DNA from: Tigriopus japonicus
Taxonomy: Eukaryota > Arthropoda > Copepoda > Harpacticoida > Harpacticidae
Length of the DNA stretch: 64,000 nucleotides
Assembly: GCA_010645155.1 (NCBI GenBank)
Contig: CM021317.1
Span: 1,864,039 to 1,928,038 of the forward strand
Reading direction: 5' to 3'
This document shows, piece by piece, positions 45,605 to 58,035 of the stretch. The position numbers and the translations under genes were made by a program. The first letter of the stretch is position 1. The number at the start of each line of letters is the position of its first letter. The notes below the pieces were generated by a model that had not been told where the DNA came from, made no database searches, and was given only the letters and a program-made list of their open reading frames with translations.

Positions 45605-45720
45605 AGAATACTGATGTGTTCCGAGTTGCGAAAAACTCGAAACTCGCGAGTTTAGTTCGGTTTTACGGAGAACTCGGGTTGCTCGGGCTTGCTCGGTAAA
45701 TTTCGAGCTCAGTTCAGGCC
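45605..45720. repeat. ACTCGG-word element, left part
   Basis: TACTGATGTGTTCCGAG starts a run of AACTCG and GCTCGG words. The inverse end CTCGAAACACATCAGTA occurs at 51980-51996 after a similar run, too far away to be the same element; both are probably halves of separate copies. Confidence 0.5.
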
Positions 45721-45729
45721 TAGTCAGCA

Positions 45730-46660
45730 ATGCCGGATTTTAACGCAGTTTTACGCCAAGGATTGCAGGCCTCTAACCTCAAATGAGTGGAACTTAAGGT
45801 TCAAACTTGTAATTTTGTTTTGATTTGTTCATAATCGGCATTATCAAATGCGTATCAAAGATATTACCTGCAATAATCATTATTAAATATATTTAGGCCC
45901 ATTTTCAAATTTTAGACGCGCCATAATGGCATACCTAGCTCGATGTTTTGTCTCGGACATATAAGGGTGACAATAAGGTAAAGTTAATTAAAAAATAGCT
46001 TTAGCATATCCAAGTAATGAAAGTGGATGTTTGAATGAAGATTCTCTGGTGTAATAGATAGTGATATGTCTTGACATTTGGACGACATTCTTCATCGATT
46101 GATCCACCTTATTTCTTCTTATAGTGAAGTAAAATATTTCCGTCACCCAATACCTTGTTATTGTTTTCGTTTTAACAGGAAAAATGAGAAGGCCTGGAAA
46201 TTAATTAGTTTTGCACCAACAGAAGAAAAGATCAGGACGGAACTTTGCCTCCAATTTGACAAGGAAAAATGAATTAGGAATAATACTAAAACGCAACTTG
46301 AGTCTCAACTTGATGTTATGGATATTATTCTGGACATAGATATTCTTACAGAAGGTGGTGAGAGGTGTAAACACTAATTGCCACAAGAATGATCACGTCG
46401 GAACGGCAAGATAGGTTGCGTGACAAAAATGATGTTGTTTTGGCGGTAGAATAATCATCAGTTGATGTCGGATCAATGGACACTTCAGGACCGATAATGG
46501 GACCAATAATATTCGCTCTTGAAAACAAAAGTTCCTTGTACAAGATTTCGGGACAACGGTTACCTTGGACATGTACCATTGGGTGTGCTAGATCCAATTT
46601 CTTTAATTTCTGGTCTTGTTGGTTTTTGGGATGGAACTTACAATTGCAAAGTGCAAAGTG
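45730..46660. other. Stretch without recognisable gene
   Basis: AT-rich, short ORFs only. Confidence 0.35.
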
Positions 46661-46670
46661 ATGAATGGTC

Positions 46671-47013
46671 AATGAACCGAGAAAAACAACAGCAAAGACC
46701 TTGCGTCGCCAGACCCATCTAACGTAGATTTCCAACATGGTTGCCAGGGCGAGATATACGATGGCAGTTGTTGGCAAAATCTTAAGTCCTTTTCCTTGAC
46801 GACTATCTTCTTTTGAGTGGTATCATTTAGCTTAAATGGCACCCATTTTTGAGATATGAGCCTTTTCGAAAAACTGATAACCGTCGAAGAAACAGAGTTG
46901 ACATGTGGCCAAAAAGTGGCATCAAAGATTATGTACTGGCAACCATGTTGGAAATCGACGCAAGATGGGTCTGGCAACGCAAGGGCTCCGCTGATATTTT
47001 TCTCGGTTCATTG
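46671..47013. repeat. Inverted repeat with about 75-bp arms
   Basis: 46671-46746 and 46938-47013 are inverse copies (CAACCATGTTGGAAATC, GATGGGTCTGGC, TTTTTCTCGGTTCATTG) at about 85 percent. The MITE at 47021-47187 sits just beyond the right arm. Confidence 0.75.
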
Positions 47014-47020
47014 TGTCATA

Positions 47021-47187
47021 CCAGGAACCACTGTACGTCAGGACGAATTTCAAAAATACACACTGGGTCCGATCATTGTACTAAAATGTGAGTTTTTTGC
47101 AACAAATGTATTGTTCCGTTGAATTTTCATTGTACTAATCGGACCCAGTGTGTATTTTGAAAGTAATCCTGGCTTGAGCCATCCTTG
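47021..47187. mobile_element. MITE with 6-bp duplication, copy 3
   Basis: 167 bp, nearly identical to copy 2, flanked by the exact 6-bp duplication GTCATA (47015-47020 and 47188-47193). Confidence 0.9.
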
Positions 47188-47199
47188 GTCATACCTTTC

Positions 47200-50195
47200 T
47201 AAGAAAAATACAATGTGGCCTATTTGGGACAGTTTGCGGTTTAAGAATGCCAAACGATGACCCTGAAATTGCAAACATTGTAAACAGTGCCCAATAGTCC
47301 ATCCTGTCTTGTAAGATTATCGTTGATTTCGAGATTTGGGACCACAACCGTCGTTATAGCGGAATATCAGTTATTCAGGGACCTTCTATTCGAAATAAAT
47401 CAGTCCTCATTCTTTGAAAAAAACTCTTAGTACTGCTATCACATGGGTCGGCAACCAGTTCCTGACCAACCCATTTATGAGGAAGTTAATCAACCACAGC
47501 ATGGGTCAAGAAGGGAGCAAATTGGCTGGAACCCTATCAAACAAAGGGACAATGTGCAAACGTCAAAATGGCTTGTCATTTGTGCAGAATGATAAAGAAA
47601 ATCAGATCCATCACTGAACATGTTCTTCATGAAGCACAGCCTGAAATCTTCATTTTGTTCGAAATATCTATGAAAAAGTCCAAAAATGTGCTCTCAAGAT
47701 GTGCATGGCCTCATGCAGTGTGTCCACCATGACGGATTAGATACTACTCGAAAATGTTTTTGACGGCAAAAAGGCATGGCCTCGCAATAGAGAATATCAT
47801 TTAAAAACCTGACTGAAAAGGTGACATGAGAGAAAGCCCGTGGAACTAGGACTGACCACCTAAATCCAATGCAATGGAAGATGATTTCAAGATAATGGCG
47901 GTCTTATTCCTTGCCTCTCTTCCCATAATTTTCTTTCTGTTTTGTGAGCCATGTCATACAAAGCCGAGGCAAAAAATGCAGTCAAAGAATTCAATTGTTA
48001 CAACATCCAGTTATGAATGTCCTAAGAGGTGAAGCCAAGTAGAACTATGGACAACTTCATAACATCATATCATTTCTTAATGACAAACTCCCCCCCAAAT
48101 TAATTTGATTTTTATGTTCCTGAAATATATGTCAAATTGTTGTCGCTAATGTCTCTTATGTTACTACATAGGGATGGTTGATCGAAGAGATCTAATCCAG
48201 AACGGGAACACACTCTTTTCCACCACGGAGTCTTAAAAAATAATGCTTGGACGGGACCGGGTTCCAACAAATGCCCTTGAAGGTTGTTGAATTGGTTGAA
48301 ACAGACTAATAATCTTGCCAAGTTAAAGTTGAAGTATTTTTGTTGACCCTTTTGCTTCTCTTGAGTGAATTGTTGTCACGATGTAGTGGTTACACGAATT
48401 CAGAATCAGATGAGTTGAATGAGTCGCAGAAAAACTACAAGCCAAAAATTGATTCCTCTTTTGCAGCAGAAGGCAAACAAGATTTTGCAATTTTTCAAAA
48501 CGTATAAATCATTTGATTCAAATATACGATGTGCCGTCTAACAATTAGTAATTGAAAGATTTATATTAGTTATGAACAAATCAGGAAAAATGTAAGTCAT
48601 GAGATGAAATAAACCAAAAAAATTATGATGTGCTATCAAAAAAAAATCTTTTTTCTTTCAATTTTTCTTACTTGAAACTTTCAATTCGATATTTCAAAAA
48701 CAATTTCTTTCGCCACGTAATACAGATTTTGCCAACAATTGTGCCAACAAGATTGTTGGTGTTCTTTTCACAAAACCTTTAAGAGATGTATCAAAAGAGG
48801 TAATGCAAGCCATCAAGAATTGGCCAAATGACATTGAATGGACTTGAATTAATGCCTCTTAAGTATATTCTCAAGTCATCAGTTGTGTTTGAAAAGCAGA
48901 AGCAAGTGACACAAAAAGCAAAAACACACTTTCAGAACTGGGAAAACCTTCACGGCAATAATTTATCATTCTTTCGACTCTAAATATCATAAACATAGTC
49001 GATCCAAAACAAAATCCATAATGACTAGGGCCCGGAAAGAACTTTTTTTAAATAAAAAAATATTTTATAAATATTTCTCCACTTTTCCTCCATCTTTTAA
49101 ATATTTTGGTTTTTCCAAGGAAATAGTCAATATAATTATGAATTTTCTGGTCAAAAAAATAATGCGGGCAAAATTGAGGAAAAATAAATGTAGAGCTTAC
49201 CCAAATTGAACCCAAAATACAAAAATCTCTACAAAATGACACTTGTTCTAAGATTAGACATTCACAACCGAAATCACTGTGATATAGGAAAAAAACTGCG
49301 CCATCTATTAAGGAAACATAAAAAAATTGTACTGTTTAAACAAGTTTGCCTCCAAAAACGACGAAATGCATCAAATTACCAGAAACAAATATGGAAAATC
49401 GGTGCACATAGACAAAAATACCAAATAATGGCCATGTCAAAAAAAATCTTCCAAATATTTTGGGCTTTTGAAGAAAATACATATTGGATATTTTGTCACT
49501 TTTGCAAGTATTGAAATATGAAATTTTGAAAATATTTCAAAACTGATTTTGGATATAGCTCAGCCTTACTGGAACGTCCCTTAAAAAGAGGCATTTGTGA
49601 ACTCTTGATTTTTAACTGATTTATGTACTACTGACCATTTCTTTCACACAAATTTTGAAAGTGTTCTTAATTAACTATAACATTAACTAGCTCATATATT
49701 GACTGATAATAATAGTTATAAATTAATTCAATACTTTCCCTCATTCATGTTCAGTCTAATGGGGTCTAAGATTCTAGATTTTCTTATCTTTTATGATGAA
49801 AATTGGCAAATTTTGGGAAGAATGTGATATTTTATTTGACCTACACTCGTACAAAACTGAACTTGTGCCTGATTGTTTTGCCTAAAATACAACAAACTAA
49901 AGCTCAAATACATTTTTGAATGCCAAATGGTTTCATATGATTAAATTTTATGCTTTTGGAATGGGTAAAAGAATGAATAATCAACTTTTGAGTGATCTGT
50001 AGACTTAAATCAATGGCTTAACTTTGCAGGACCAACAATTCCATGTCTTTTCCTTGTTCTAGGGTCCCTGCACAAGCAGTGAGATTTTTCCCATCAACAG
50101 GGACATGTATTTTGTTTTCAATGTGGGTAGCAATTTTAACCGTCTTTTTTGTTTCACTGGCTATTAATTCTTCTTAATTCAAATTCGTCTTGTGT
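47200..50195. other. Long AT-rich stretch without recognisable gene
   Basis: About 3 kb with short ORFs only. A hAT-like start word (TAGGGCCCGG) follows at 49026, but no matching inverse end was found. Confidence 0.35.
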
Positions 50196-50203
50196 CTTGT
50201 AAG

Positions 50204-50674
50204 TAGGGCTCGGTTTAAGTTGCAGTTTTTAGCCCTAAAGTTGCTAAAAAATCGTTAAAAGTTACACCCAATTTGTCAAAAGTTGCTAAAAAAAAGTGCT
50301 ATTTTTGGCCTAAAAATGTCACTTTTAAAATATGAATGTCAAATTTGGCCAATTTTTGGCTCAATGTTGGGCGACTGTTTGAAGTCTTCGGTTTGTCTTT
50401 TCTTTAACCTTTGGCTTCCTTATGAACACAGTTTCGCCTTACACAAACTATTCCAAAATTTTGCAAAGCATCAATGTTTTAAAAATGTTCCAGAAAGGTA
50501 TGTGTAAACTATATATTTCACGCAAAATCGAACAGAATTTCGGTGATCGAGGCAAAACATGCCAAAAGATACTGTTTGTGGTGAAAAAATCAAGAAGTTG
50601 CTAATTCTGCTGAATTCGGCTGAAAGTTGCAATTTTTGGTGCAAGTTGCATTTTGCAAATTTATTCAAACCTTA
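50204..50674. mobile_element. hAT-like element of AGTTGCTAAAA words
   Basis: Starts TAGGGCTCGGTTTAAGTTGC; ends with an imperfect inverse (GCAAATTTATTCAAACCTTA). CTTGTAAG (50196-50203) and CGTGTAAG (50675-50682) form a 7-of-8 duplication. GTTGCTAAAA and GTTGCA-type words recur at both ends. No transposase. Confidence 0.65.
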
Positions 50675-50684
50675 CGTGTAAGTC

Positions 50685-51880
50685 AGTTTCATTTGTCTTT
50701 CTACTAAATTAGTTCCATTTTTTACGTTCGACAAGTCACTTAATTTTCATCTAATGATAGCTTTTATTTGTCTTTTTTTGTCTAATCATGCAATTTTCAC
50801 CGTATTTTATCGTCTAATTAGGTAAATTTATTCGTCATTTATCATCTAATTTTGTAATTCTATTCATCAAAACTCCCTGCCTAATGATAAGTATAAATGC
50901 AATTTCAAAATTAGAATTCTCTTTTAAAAAGTGGTGTAAAATGTCAATATTACCCAAAGAGGCACTATTATAACTCACTTTTACTTACTTTATTCCTACT
51001 CTAGTGGTTTTTTGTATTTTATGTCTTCTGTTTAATGGAACTGCAAACATACCAAATTAATGTAATTTCATAAGACAATGATTGATTTGGTGGCAGATGG
51101 CCAAAGTTAATGGCTTTTTAACCAAAAATGTCGTTAATTAATAACCAGTACCAAAGAATATTTGCAAAGTTTTGTTGCCTAGACTCATGCTCCAAGATTC
51201 TAAACATTGCTTTGAAAGGTTGTAAAGCATTCTGATTTCAGATTTTAGATGTTTTTCTAAATATTGGCAATTCCTGTCCAACATCTTTTGCAAACCGTTT
51301 TTAACAGAATTATCTTAAAACATTTTTGAATGACATTTCACCGAAATAGCCACTCAGATGAATGGCACGAGTGCAAAATTTTACGAGTTCGTCTTAACAC
51401 TAGGTCAACAGTGCGTTTTGTTGTCTCGAGTGTGAACCGAGAAGTTCATAACTACAAAAAGTAGCGGTGACGTGTTCTTAATCTGAAGGCAACTTTAGGC
51501 TTTCCTTTGAAAATTTGGAGCATCCCTTTGTAAAGAGCTATTTGCTGGAAAGTCAATTCCAATGCGGTGATCTTTTGTTTTGCATAATCTCATTCGTTCA
51601 AATCCCCATTTGGAAAAACTTTCAGTCACGCTGTGATTTCATGAAATTCATGGCAAAGAGTTTATTGCTAGAGCGTCTAAAGACCGACAAAAAGTTGACA
51701 TCAAAATTGTAACAAGCTGCACTCAAAATAAAGAAATTCAGTGTTGGAATAATTTTAGGAAAGAAATTTATCTCATTCAGGGCATACAGAATGTCTAAAT
51801 GGTGTTGGAAGCTAAAGATATCGGGTGGAGATTCCTCATATACCCTCTAAGGTATTTAGCTCTTTAAGATCATGGGCCTA
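50685..51880. other. Stretch without gene; degraded GACGAATAAA words at 50750-50880
   Basis: TTTATTTGTCTTTTTTTGTC and TTTATTCGTC words between 50750 and 50880 look like an old copy of the 20482 type of element. The rest has short ORFs only. Confidence 0.4.
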
Positions 51881-51884
51881 CTTC

Positions 51885-51996
51885 CGGCTCGTTTTTAACT
51901 CGGTTTAACTCGGGGGCTCGGGAAAGCTCGGCTCGTTTTAACTCGGCTCGGGTGAGCTCGAAACTCGGGAAATCGGCTCGAAACACATCAGTACTT
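51885..51996. repeat. ACTCGG-word element, right end
   Basis: GTTTTAACTCGG and GGCTCGGGAAAGCTCGG words end in CTCGAAACACATCAGTA at 51996, matching (inverted) the TACTGATGTGTTCCGAG start at 45608. Confidence 0.55.
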
Positions 51997-51999
51997 TAG

Positions 52000-53285
52000 A
52001 ACACTTCAACACTGATCAAATGAACTCAAAACGAACTTCCTTTCAGTGTTTCTTCAAATTCGATGGCAAAAATTGCATGTTCCATGACCCGTCTGTGTGC
52101 GCAGAAAGAAAAAAAGAGGAGAAATGTGGGAATAGCTGAAATCTAGAGACAATGCCTTTGAAGGCGGGCGAGCAAAGAATCATAGATGTTCGGGAATTTC
52201 AAGATAGAAACCAGATAATAATATTCCGTACCCGTATAATACGAAAAACAACTGATCTATCAAGAAAACCTGGCAAGCACAATCTGAAGTGAACTAACAT
52301 GTATACTACATATCTTTACCATCAAAACATATGAGCTAATTAATTGTCTTTCACAATTTTTAACCAAGGAAGATATCACGGTCCGTGAGTTTCACTCCCT
52401 TAGCTACCTCCAGACCTGAGTGGGTCTGTGACCTTTTTATAACGACCATTTTTAACCTGACCGTTCTACGGCGACCTTTTTATCACATCTTCATTACTTT
52501 CAAAATATCTTTCATCTGATTGGTTATTGCACCTGGGGAGTAAGCAATCGAGTTTTATCATGTGCCATAACCCAAATTGAAAACCGATACCAACCAAGCC
52601 TTTCAAAGGGTGAAAGCAAGGAAACTGGTGAAGAATGTCAAAAGGGAGAATATGTCAATGCTCTTTCAGAAATGGTGAAAAACTCCAATTTCGCCGAAAG
52701 GGCCAAAATGCAAATACAAAAGGAGAAAAAAGCCAGAAATGCACCATATTTCTATCAAAACGCCAAAACATGAAAAATACAATCAAAAAATTCAAATAAT
52801 GATAAAAATCGCAAAAAGTAAAAGAGAATGCATTTTCATGAAATGTGCAGCCCTCATAGAAAGCAAATAACACTTCCTTGAAACTTTTTAAAATGTATTT
52901 TAATGCAAACGAAAATTACAGTCAGCAATACAAATTATCTCACCCATTCACTTTCATAATTTCACCAGAACTATGTACACGGAGTAACCAGACAAAAGCA
53001 AGGACCTCTGGAAAATGCGTAAGCCCAATGGGTTCATAATGCTAACCTCTACATAAAGAGCAAACGAACTAATTAGGTACTTGTACAATTTTGAGGGGTT
53101 TCTTATTTCAAAACATTTTTGGTCCGTGTCCCTTAGAAATTTGACCAGAGAATGCCGTAATCTGCGACACCCTGGCCTTTCCAATCAGAGGACAGAATCG
53201 CCAAGCAGATTGGCCATAATTAAGTTAGGCAAAGAAACCTTACAATATTACAACAACCTAATTATAAATCAACGTAAATAATACA
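52000..53285. other. Stretch without recognisable gene
   Basis: Short ORFs only. GACCTTTTTAT words near 52430-52490 echo GGTAAAAAGGTCAC words near 19528 and 55600, perhaps fragments of one repeat. Confidence 0.35.
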
Positions 53286-53293
53286 TGATAGAG

Positions 53294-53517
53294 CAGGGGT
53301 TCTCAACCCCTACCTCAATTGGGTAAATTTGACTTTCTGTTGGGTAAATTTGTGTCCGAAAAAATTGGAAAAAACTTGGGGTTTTTCGACCAATATTGCA
53401 CGTTTTTCTCCTCTTCACGTATTTTGACATTTTTAATATTGGTCATTACATAGGGGGTAAATCGGATATTTCCCTTGCCAAAATGGGTATCCCCCGGAAA
53501 AAGGTTGAGAACCCCTG
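53294..53517. mobile_element. hAT-like MITE with exact 8-bp duplication
   Basis: CAGGGGTTCTCAACC and the inverse GGTTGAGAACCCCTG bound 224 bp, flanked by TGATAGAG (53286-53293 and 53518-53525). This end sequence is typical of hAT elements in many animals. GTTGGGTAAATTTG is repeated inside. Confidence 0.92.
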
Positions 53518-53529
53518 TGATAGAGCTTT

Positions 53530-55410
53530 GAGAAAAATGAACTTTGATAATTTCGAAGTAGTTCCCATTTCATTGATCTGTATTTTGATACGGCGGCTTC
53601 TGCTTTGACAAAACCTTGTTTTCTTTGTTAAGAGTTTTTTGACTCATAACTTGACTTTGGTCATGATTTTATGAGTAAATTTGGTTTCTCAAATTAAAAA
53701 ATTAATACCTTTTACGCAAAGCTCGAAGGGTTTTGAAATCTTGCGTTATATTGTCTCGACCACGTTCTTAAAAGTACAATCAAGATATGAGATTGTTCCT
53801 AAATTCAACATTTCTTCCTAAAAATGACTTCTCAATTAGACGTGTTTTCCTTGTCTCGTAGTCTCGCATGAGATAGTCCGTAGACAATAGAATGTAGATT
53901 GCATTTTTATTGCATTTCCAAGCTCTTATTAAAAGCGCCATGCTACTAGATCGAAATTGCCCAACAACATACAAAAAAAAACAATTATGAATCATACCTA
54001 AGTAACCTCATGTGCCATGCAAAATGTATTACTGATCTTAAGGCAATGGCTTTTTATTTACAATGTTCAAACATCCGAACGTTTAAAAGGAGCCATACTT
54101 TGTGGCTCTTTGACTCAGATGGCGCATTAGGGTGCCATTTTGACGCTTCTAAGGTGGCCAAAAAGCTTTCTTGGACCCAACGTCATTGAATGATTTTAGT
54201 TTTTGCCTTTATTTCACTCAAAATGACGACTTTCTGTGAATCACGTATTAAAGTAGAAAATGTTTAGAGCGAAATGGTCAGAATTTAGTGACAACATTTT
54301 TCATTGCTCATTTGCTTTTTGCTTCATCACTGAAGCTTGACAAAATGGAAAATAAAAACAACTCACTTGGCATGGGACACGAAGTAAAAAAGTCAAATGA
54401 AAAAGGTAATGCAAGTTTTAAAACACTTGTCATATATTTGACGTTACATCGGTTTTTTTGCCGCATAAACTTTAAAACTCGTTTCGAAAATTCTTCTAAA
54501 ACAAGAACGAATGTGATATATTGTAAACAAATAAATCATAAAAAATATTTAATTAACACTACATGGGGCGTGTGTGTACAACAGCGGTTCATCAAAAACC
54601 TATACCATGTGCTTGGGATTTGAGTTTTCATGGACCCGGAACGGTTTTTTTTTTGCTTTTTTGGGCTAAAAACGAACCGGCTAAACTCAAATAACTCAGA
54701 AGCTGAGCAACAAATTTTCAAACAATTTCGATTCGAAAGGCATCAAAATCTGCTCTAAAAGGGTACTGACTAAATTTTTAAAACTTAATTTATTTAATAG
54801 GTTTTTAGGTATATAACTTTTAATCTAGACCTGACTTTGAGAAACTCAGAAAATCAAAGTTGTTCCTCTTGGTTTCCTGAGCCTGAATCACAATTCTTTG
54901 TGTTTGGGAATTTCCACAGAAACTTGATATGATTTTTTCAGTACCGTGAGGAGTTATAGGATTAGCTCCTACATATTGGAGTGAGTGCCGTATCATTTTA
55001 GGGACCTGCTGCCGTTAGCAGTGTAGGCTTGCCAAAAAAATCTCAGTTTTCAAGGGTCAGATTTTTGAAATATGTTGCATATATGGGCAATGGCATGGTT
55101 AATGTATGTTGAGAAGTATTGCAAAGTAATTTGAAAACAAATGGAGAAATTGGAATGGAGAAAATGGAAGCCTTCAATTAAACAAATTATTTGTTTTTAA
55201 GTTTAGTTGCTACAGGAACCAATCTCCTCTGGCCATCTTGTTATTCAAAGTAGGGCATTCCTAATTTCAAAGTTCGGAAGAACCCTCTCAACTTATGTGG
55301 CGAAATTTTAGATAAAAGCAACAAAACATACTTTTTTGCAAACACAATGTCAAGAATTGCTATTTCAAGTTGTGCAGATAAAAAAGGCGTTGTTGCAATT
55401 ACCAGGCCTA
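53530..55410. other. AT-rich stretch without recognisable gene
   Basis: Short ORFs only; no repeat matched elsewhere in the window. Confidence 0.35.
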
Positions 55411-55419
55411 AACCTAGTT

Positions 55420-55640
55420 ACCTTGCGCGCTCATCAGAAACACAGGTCTTCCGAACTTTTTTTCCCGCCAAAAATGATGACGTCACTAGTAATTGCTGCA
55501 ATTCCCGACGAAGACTAATGGGCAACAAATTGAACAATGAAGGACCCCGATATAGGAGAGAGGAGGTCTTCATTGTACGAACTAGCCTTGAGATTGTAGG
55601 TAAAAAGGTCACAAGCAAAACAGTTACAGGAAAATAGGTC
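55420..55640 (-). pseudogene. Possible LINE reverse-transcriptase tail fragment
   Basis: The minus-strand frame reads RLVRTMKTSSLLYRGPSLFN and LLPISLRREL. A YRGPxLFNxLP block preceded by basic residues is common near the C-terminus of Jockey/CR1-group reverse transcriptases. No other part of the RT is present. Confidence 0.45.
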
Positions 55641-55679
55641 ACAGTAAAAAGGTCACGGGGTAAATATCTTAAACTATAT

Positions 55680-55755
55680 TTATCTAGATACTTTGCGGAA
55701 AATACTATCTTATCTAGATACTTTGCGGAAAATACTATCTTATCTAGATACTTTT
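55680..55755 (+). repeat. Short tandem repeat of 30 bp, 2.5 copies
   Basis: TATCTAGATACTTTGCGGAA followed by AATACTATCT is repeated twice exactly and a third time in part. Confidence 0.85.
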
Positions 55756-55936
55756 TCAAAGTATCTTGAACAGTTCTGGTATCCGAGCACCTCATTTGAT
55801 CGAGTGTCGCCATATGTTACGGATGGCTTTCATATTCAAGCGAACAATTCTCCTTTTGGGTAAACCATGATGTTTTCAGTAGATATTTTTCATGTCCACT
55901 GACCCAAAAAATGTGTTCAGGAGGTATATGAAATAA

Positions 55937-56536
55937 CGGCAGGGTCGACGGAAACTCGTGCCTCCACGGCAGGGTCGACGGAAACTCGTGCCTCCACGGC
56001 AGGGTCGACGGAAACTCGTGCCTCCACGGCAGGGTCGACGGAAACTCGTGCCTCCACGGCAGGGTCGACGGAAACTCGTGCCTCCACGGCAGGGTCGACG
56101 GAAACTCGTGCCTCCACGGCAGGGTCGACGGAAACTCGTGCCTCCACGGCAGGGTCGACGGAAACTCGTGCCTCCACGGCAGGGTCGACGGAAACTCGTG
56201 CCTCCACGGCAGGGTCGACGGAAACTCGTGCCTCCACGGCAGGGTCGACGGAAACTCGTGCCTCCACGGCAGGGTCGACGGAAACTCGTGCCTCCACGGC
56301 AGGGTCGACGGAAACTCGTGCCTCCACGGCAGGGTCGACGGAAACTCGTGCCTCCACGGCAGGGTCGACGGAAACTCGTGCCTCCACGGCAGGGTCGACG
56401 GAAACTCGTGCCTCCACGGCAGGGTCGACGGAAACTCGTGCCTCCACGGCAGGGTCGACGGAAACTCGTGCCTCCACGGCAGGGTCGACGGAAACTCGTG
56501 CCTCCACGGCAGGGTCGACGGAAACTCGTGCCTCCG
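55937..56536 (+). repeat. Minisatellite, 20 x 30 bp
   Basis: The unit begins CGGCAGGGTCGACGGAAACT and ends CGTGCCTCCA; it is repeated exactly 20 times with no difference seen except at the last base. After it come about 2.6 copies of a related 35-bp unit (GGGGCAGGGTCGACGACGGA, then ATCCCACCACGCACC) to about 56625. The 30-bp unit is GC-rich in AT-rich DNA and has no stop in several frames on both strands, which creates the long ORFs here. Confidence 0.97.
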
Positions 56537-56671
56537 GGGCAGGGTCGACGACGGAATCCCACCACGCACCGGGGCAGGGTCGACGACGGAATCCCACCAC
56601 GCACTGGGGCAGGGTCGACGACGGGAAGCGGCCTTGATCAGGCGGGAAGCGGCCTCGATCATCTGGCGGAC

Positions 56672-57247
56672 GGTGGCCTCGATCAACAGGCAGACGGTGG
56701 CCTCGATCAACAGGCAGACGGTGGCCTCGATCAACAGGCAGACGGTGGCCTCGATCAACAGGCAGACGGTGGCCTCGATCAACAGGCAGACGGTGGCCTC
56801 GATCAACAGGCAGACGGTGGCCTCGATCAACAGGCAGACGGTGGCCTCGATCAACAGGCAGACGGTGGCCTCGATCAACAGGCAGACGGTGGCCTCGATC
56901 AACAGGCAGACGGTGGCCTCGATCAACAGGCAGACGGTGGCCTCGATCAACAGGCAGACGGTGGCCTCGATCAACAGGCAGACGGTGGCCTCGATCAACA
57001 GGCAGACGGTGGCCTCGATCAACAGGCAGACGGTGGCCTCGATCAACAGGCAGACGGTGGCCTCGATCAACAGGCAGACGGTGGCCTCGATCAACAGGCA
57101 GACGGTGGCCTCGATCAACAGGCAGACGGTGGCCTCGATCAACAGGCAGACGGTGGCCTCGATCAACAGGCAGACGGTGGCCTCGATCAACAGGCAGACG
57201 GTGGCCTCGATCAACAGGCAGACGGTGGCCTCGATCAACAGGCAGAC
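56672..57247 (+). repeat. Minisatellite, 24 x 24 bp
   Basis: Unit GGTGGCCTCGATCAACAGGC plus AGAC, 24 exact copies. Diverged units with GGCGGGAAGCGGCC and CATCTGGCGGAC precede it. Like the previous array it reads through in several frames on both strands; the resulting periodic proteins are not credible genes. Confidence 0.97.
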
Positions 57248-57353
57248 GGTGGCCTCGATCACCGGTCACAGGTTCTCCGACCTACTGTCCTCGGATGTCC
57301 ACGGGTGAATGACAATCACAAGTTCCACGAACTGAGGGCAGCAGGTCGGATGA

Positions 57354-57485
57354 ACCGACTGCGCCATTTTCAGTCCTCGAGGAAACAAGTTTGACTCTCC
57401 TTTTATTTGACTAGACATATTTATATAGAGCGAGATGACTAGAACGTGAGCATGACTAGAACAGAGCGTGAGCTATGACTCAACA
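57354..57485 (-). mobile_element. TRIM-like LTR and PBS, reverse strand
   Basis: Read on the minus strand, 57485-57367 begins TGTTGAGTCATAGC, holds TATATAAATATG and repeated CTAGTCAT, and ends ACTGAAAA; TGGCGCAGTCGGT follows at 57366-57354. The internal direction then leads to the minisatellites at 57247-55937. No second LTR or polypurine tract was found near 55900, so the element is incomplete or rearranged; membership of the arrays in it is inference. Confidence 0.6.
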
Positions 57486-57499
57486 GTCGTGAAATTATC

Positions 57500-58035
57500 C
57501 TGTGCCTTCCTTCATTCTCTCAAATTGGTAAAAAAATAAGTGTTTTAGTTAAAGGTGATTTGAAGGTATGATTTCTTGGCTTTTTTACATACAATTTATG
57601 TCGGGGTTAAGTGATAAAAATTGATGTTCCGTCCTTCTGAAAAGGCTTTCTCAAACGCCATGTGTAATCATTAGGACTGGTGGTTTAGTCACTAAAAAAG
57701 TCGGAAAATCAAGTAAAATGGTTGATTTAACATCCTAAAATAGTTGAATAGAGTCAAACAAGCAAAGTGTAACATTAATCGCAAATTCTGGTGTGCAACA
57801 TAATGACCATTGTATTTTTTCCATACAATGAATATTAATTTTACAGTAGAGAGTCGTTCCACTGAACAATCATGTGATCCCAAAGATGCACCTCAGTGAG
57901 GGCTTATTGGGAGCAAATACGTTAAAAGTTCACGCTGGAAGATTTTCCATCACAATTGTTGCTTTTGTAACGCTATCAATTAAGAGTGCGCTCTACTTAT
58001 CGTGGAGGAACTCGTTGGATCTTCAAATTATTCCT
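57500..58035. other. Stretch without recognisable gene
   Basis: Short ORFs only; the Gypsy coding similarity begins at about 58060. Confidence 0.35.

Noticed and set aside
49026..49560. hAT-like element starting TAGGGCCCGG
   Set aside because: No inverse end and no target duplication found.
55937..57247. CRISPR array
   Set aside because: Head-to-tail identical units without spacers, in an intron-containing eukaryotic sequence.
55817..57394. ORFs of 450-480 codons on both strands across the minisatellites
   Set aside because: The periodic translations follow from unit lengths divisible by 3 with no stop; overlapping open frames on both strands and identical units argue against a gene.
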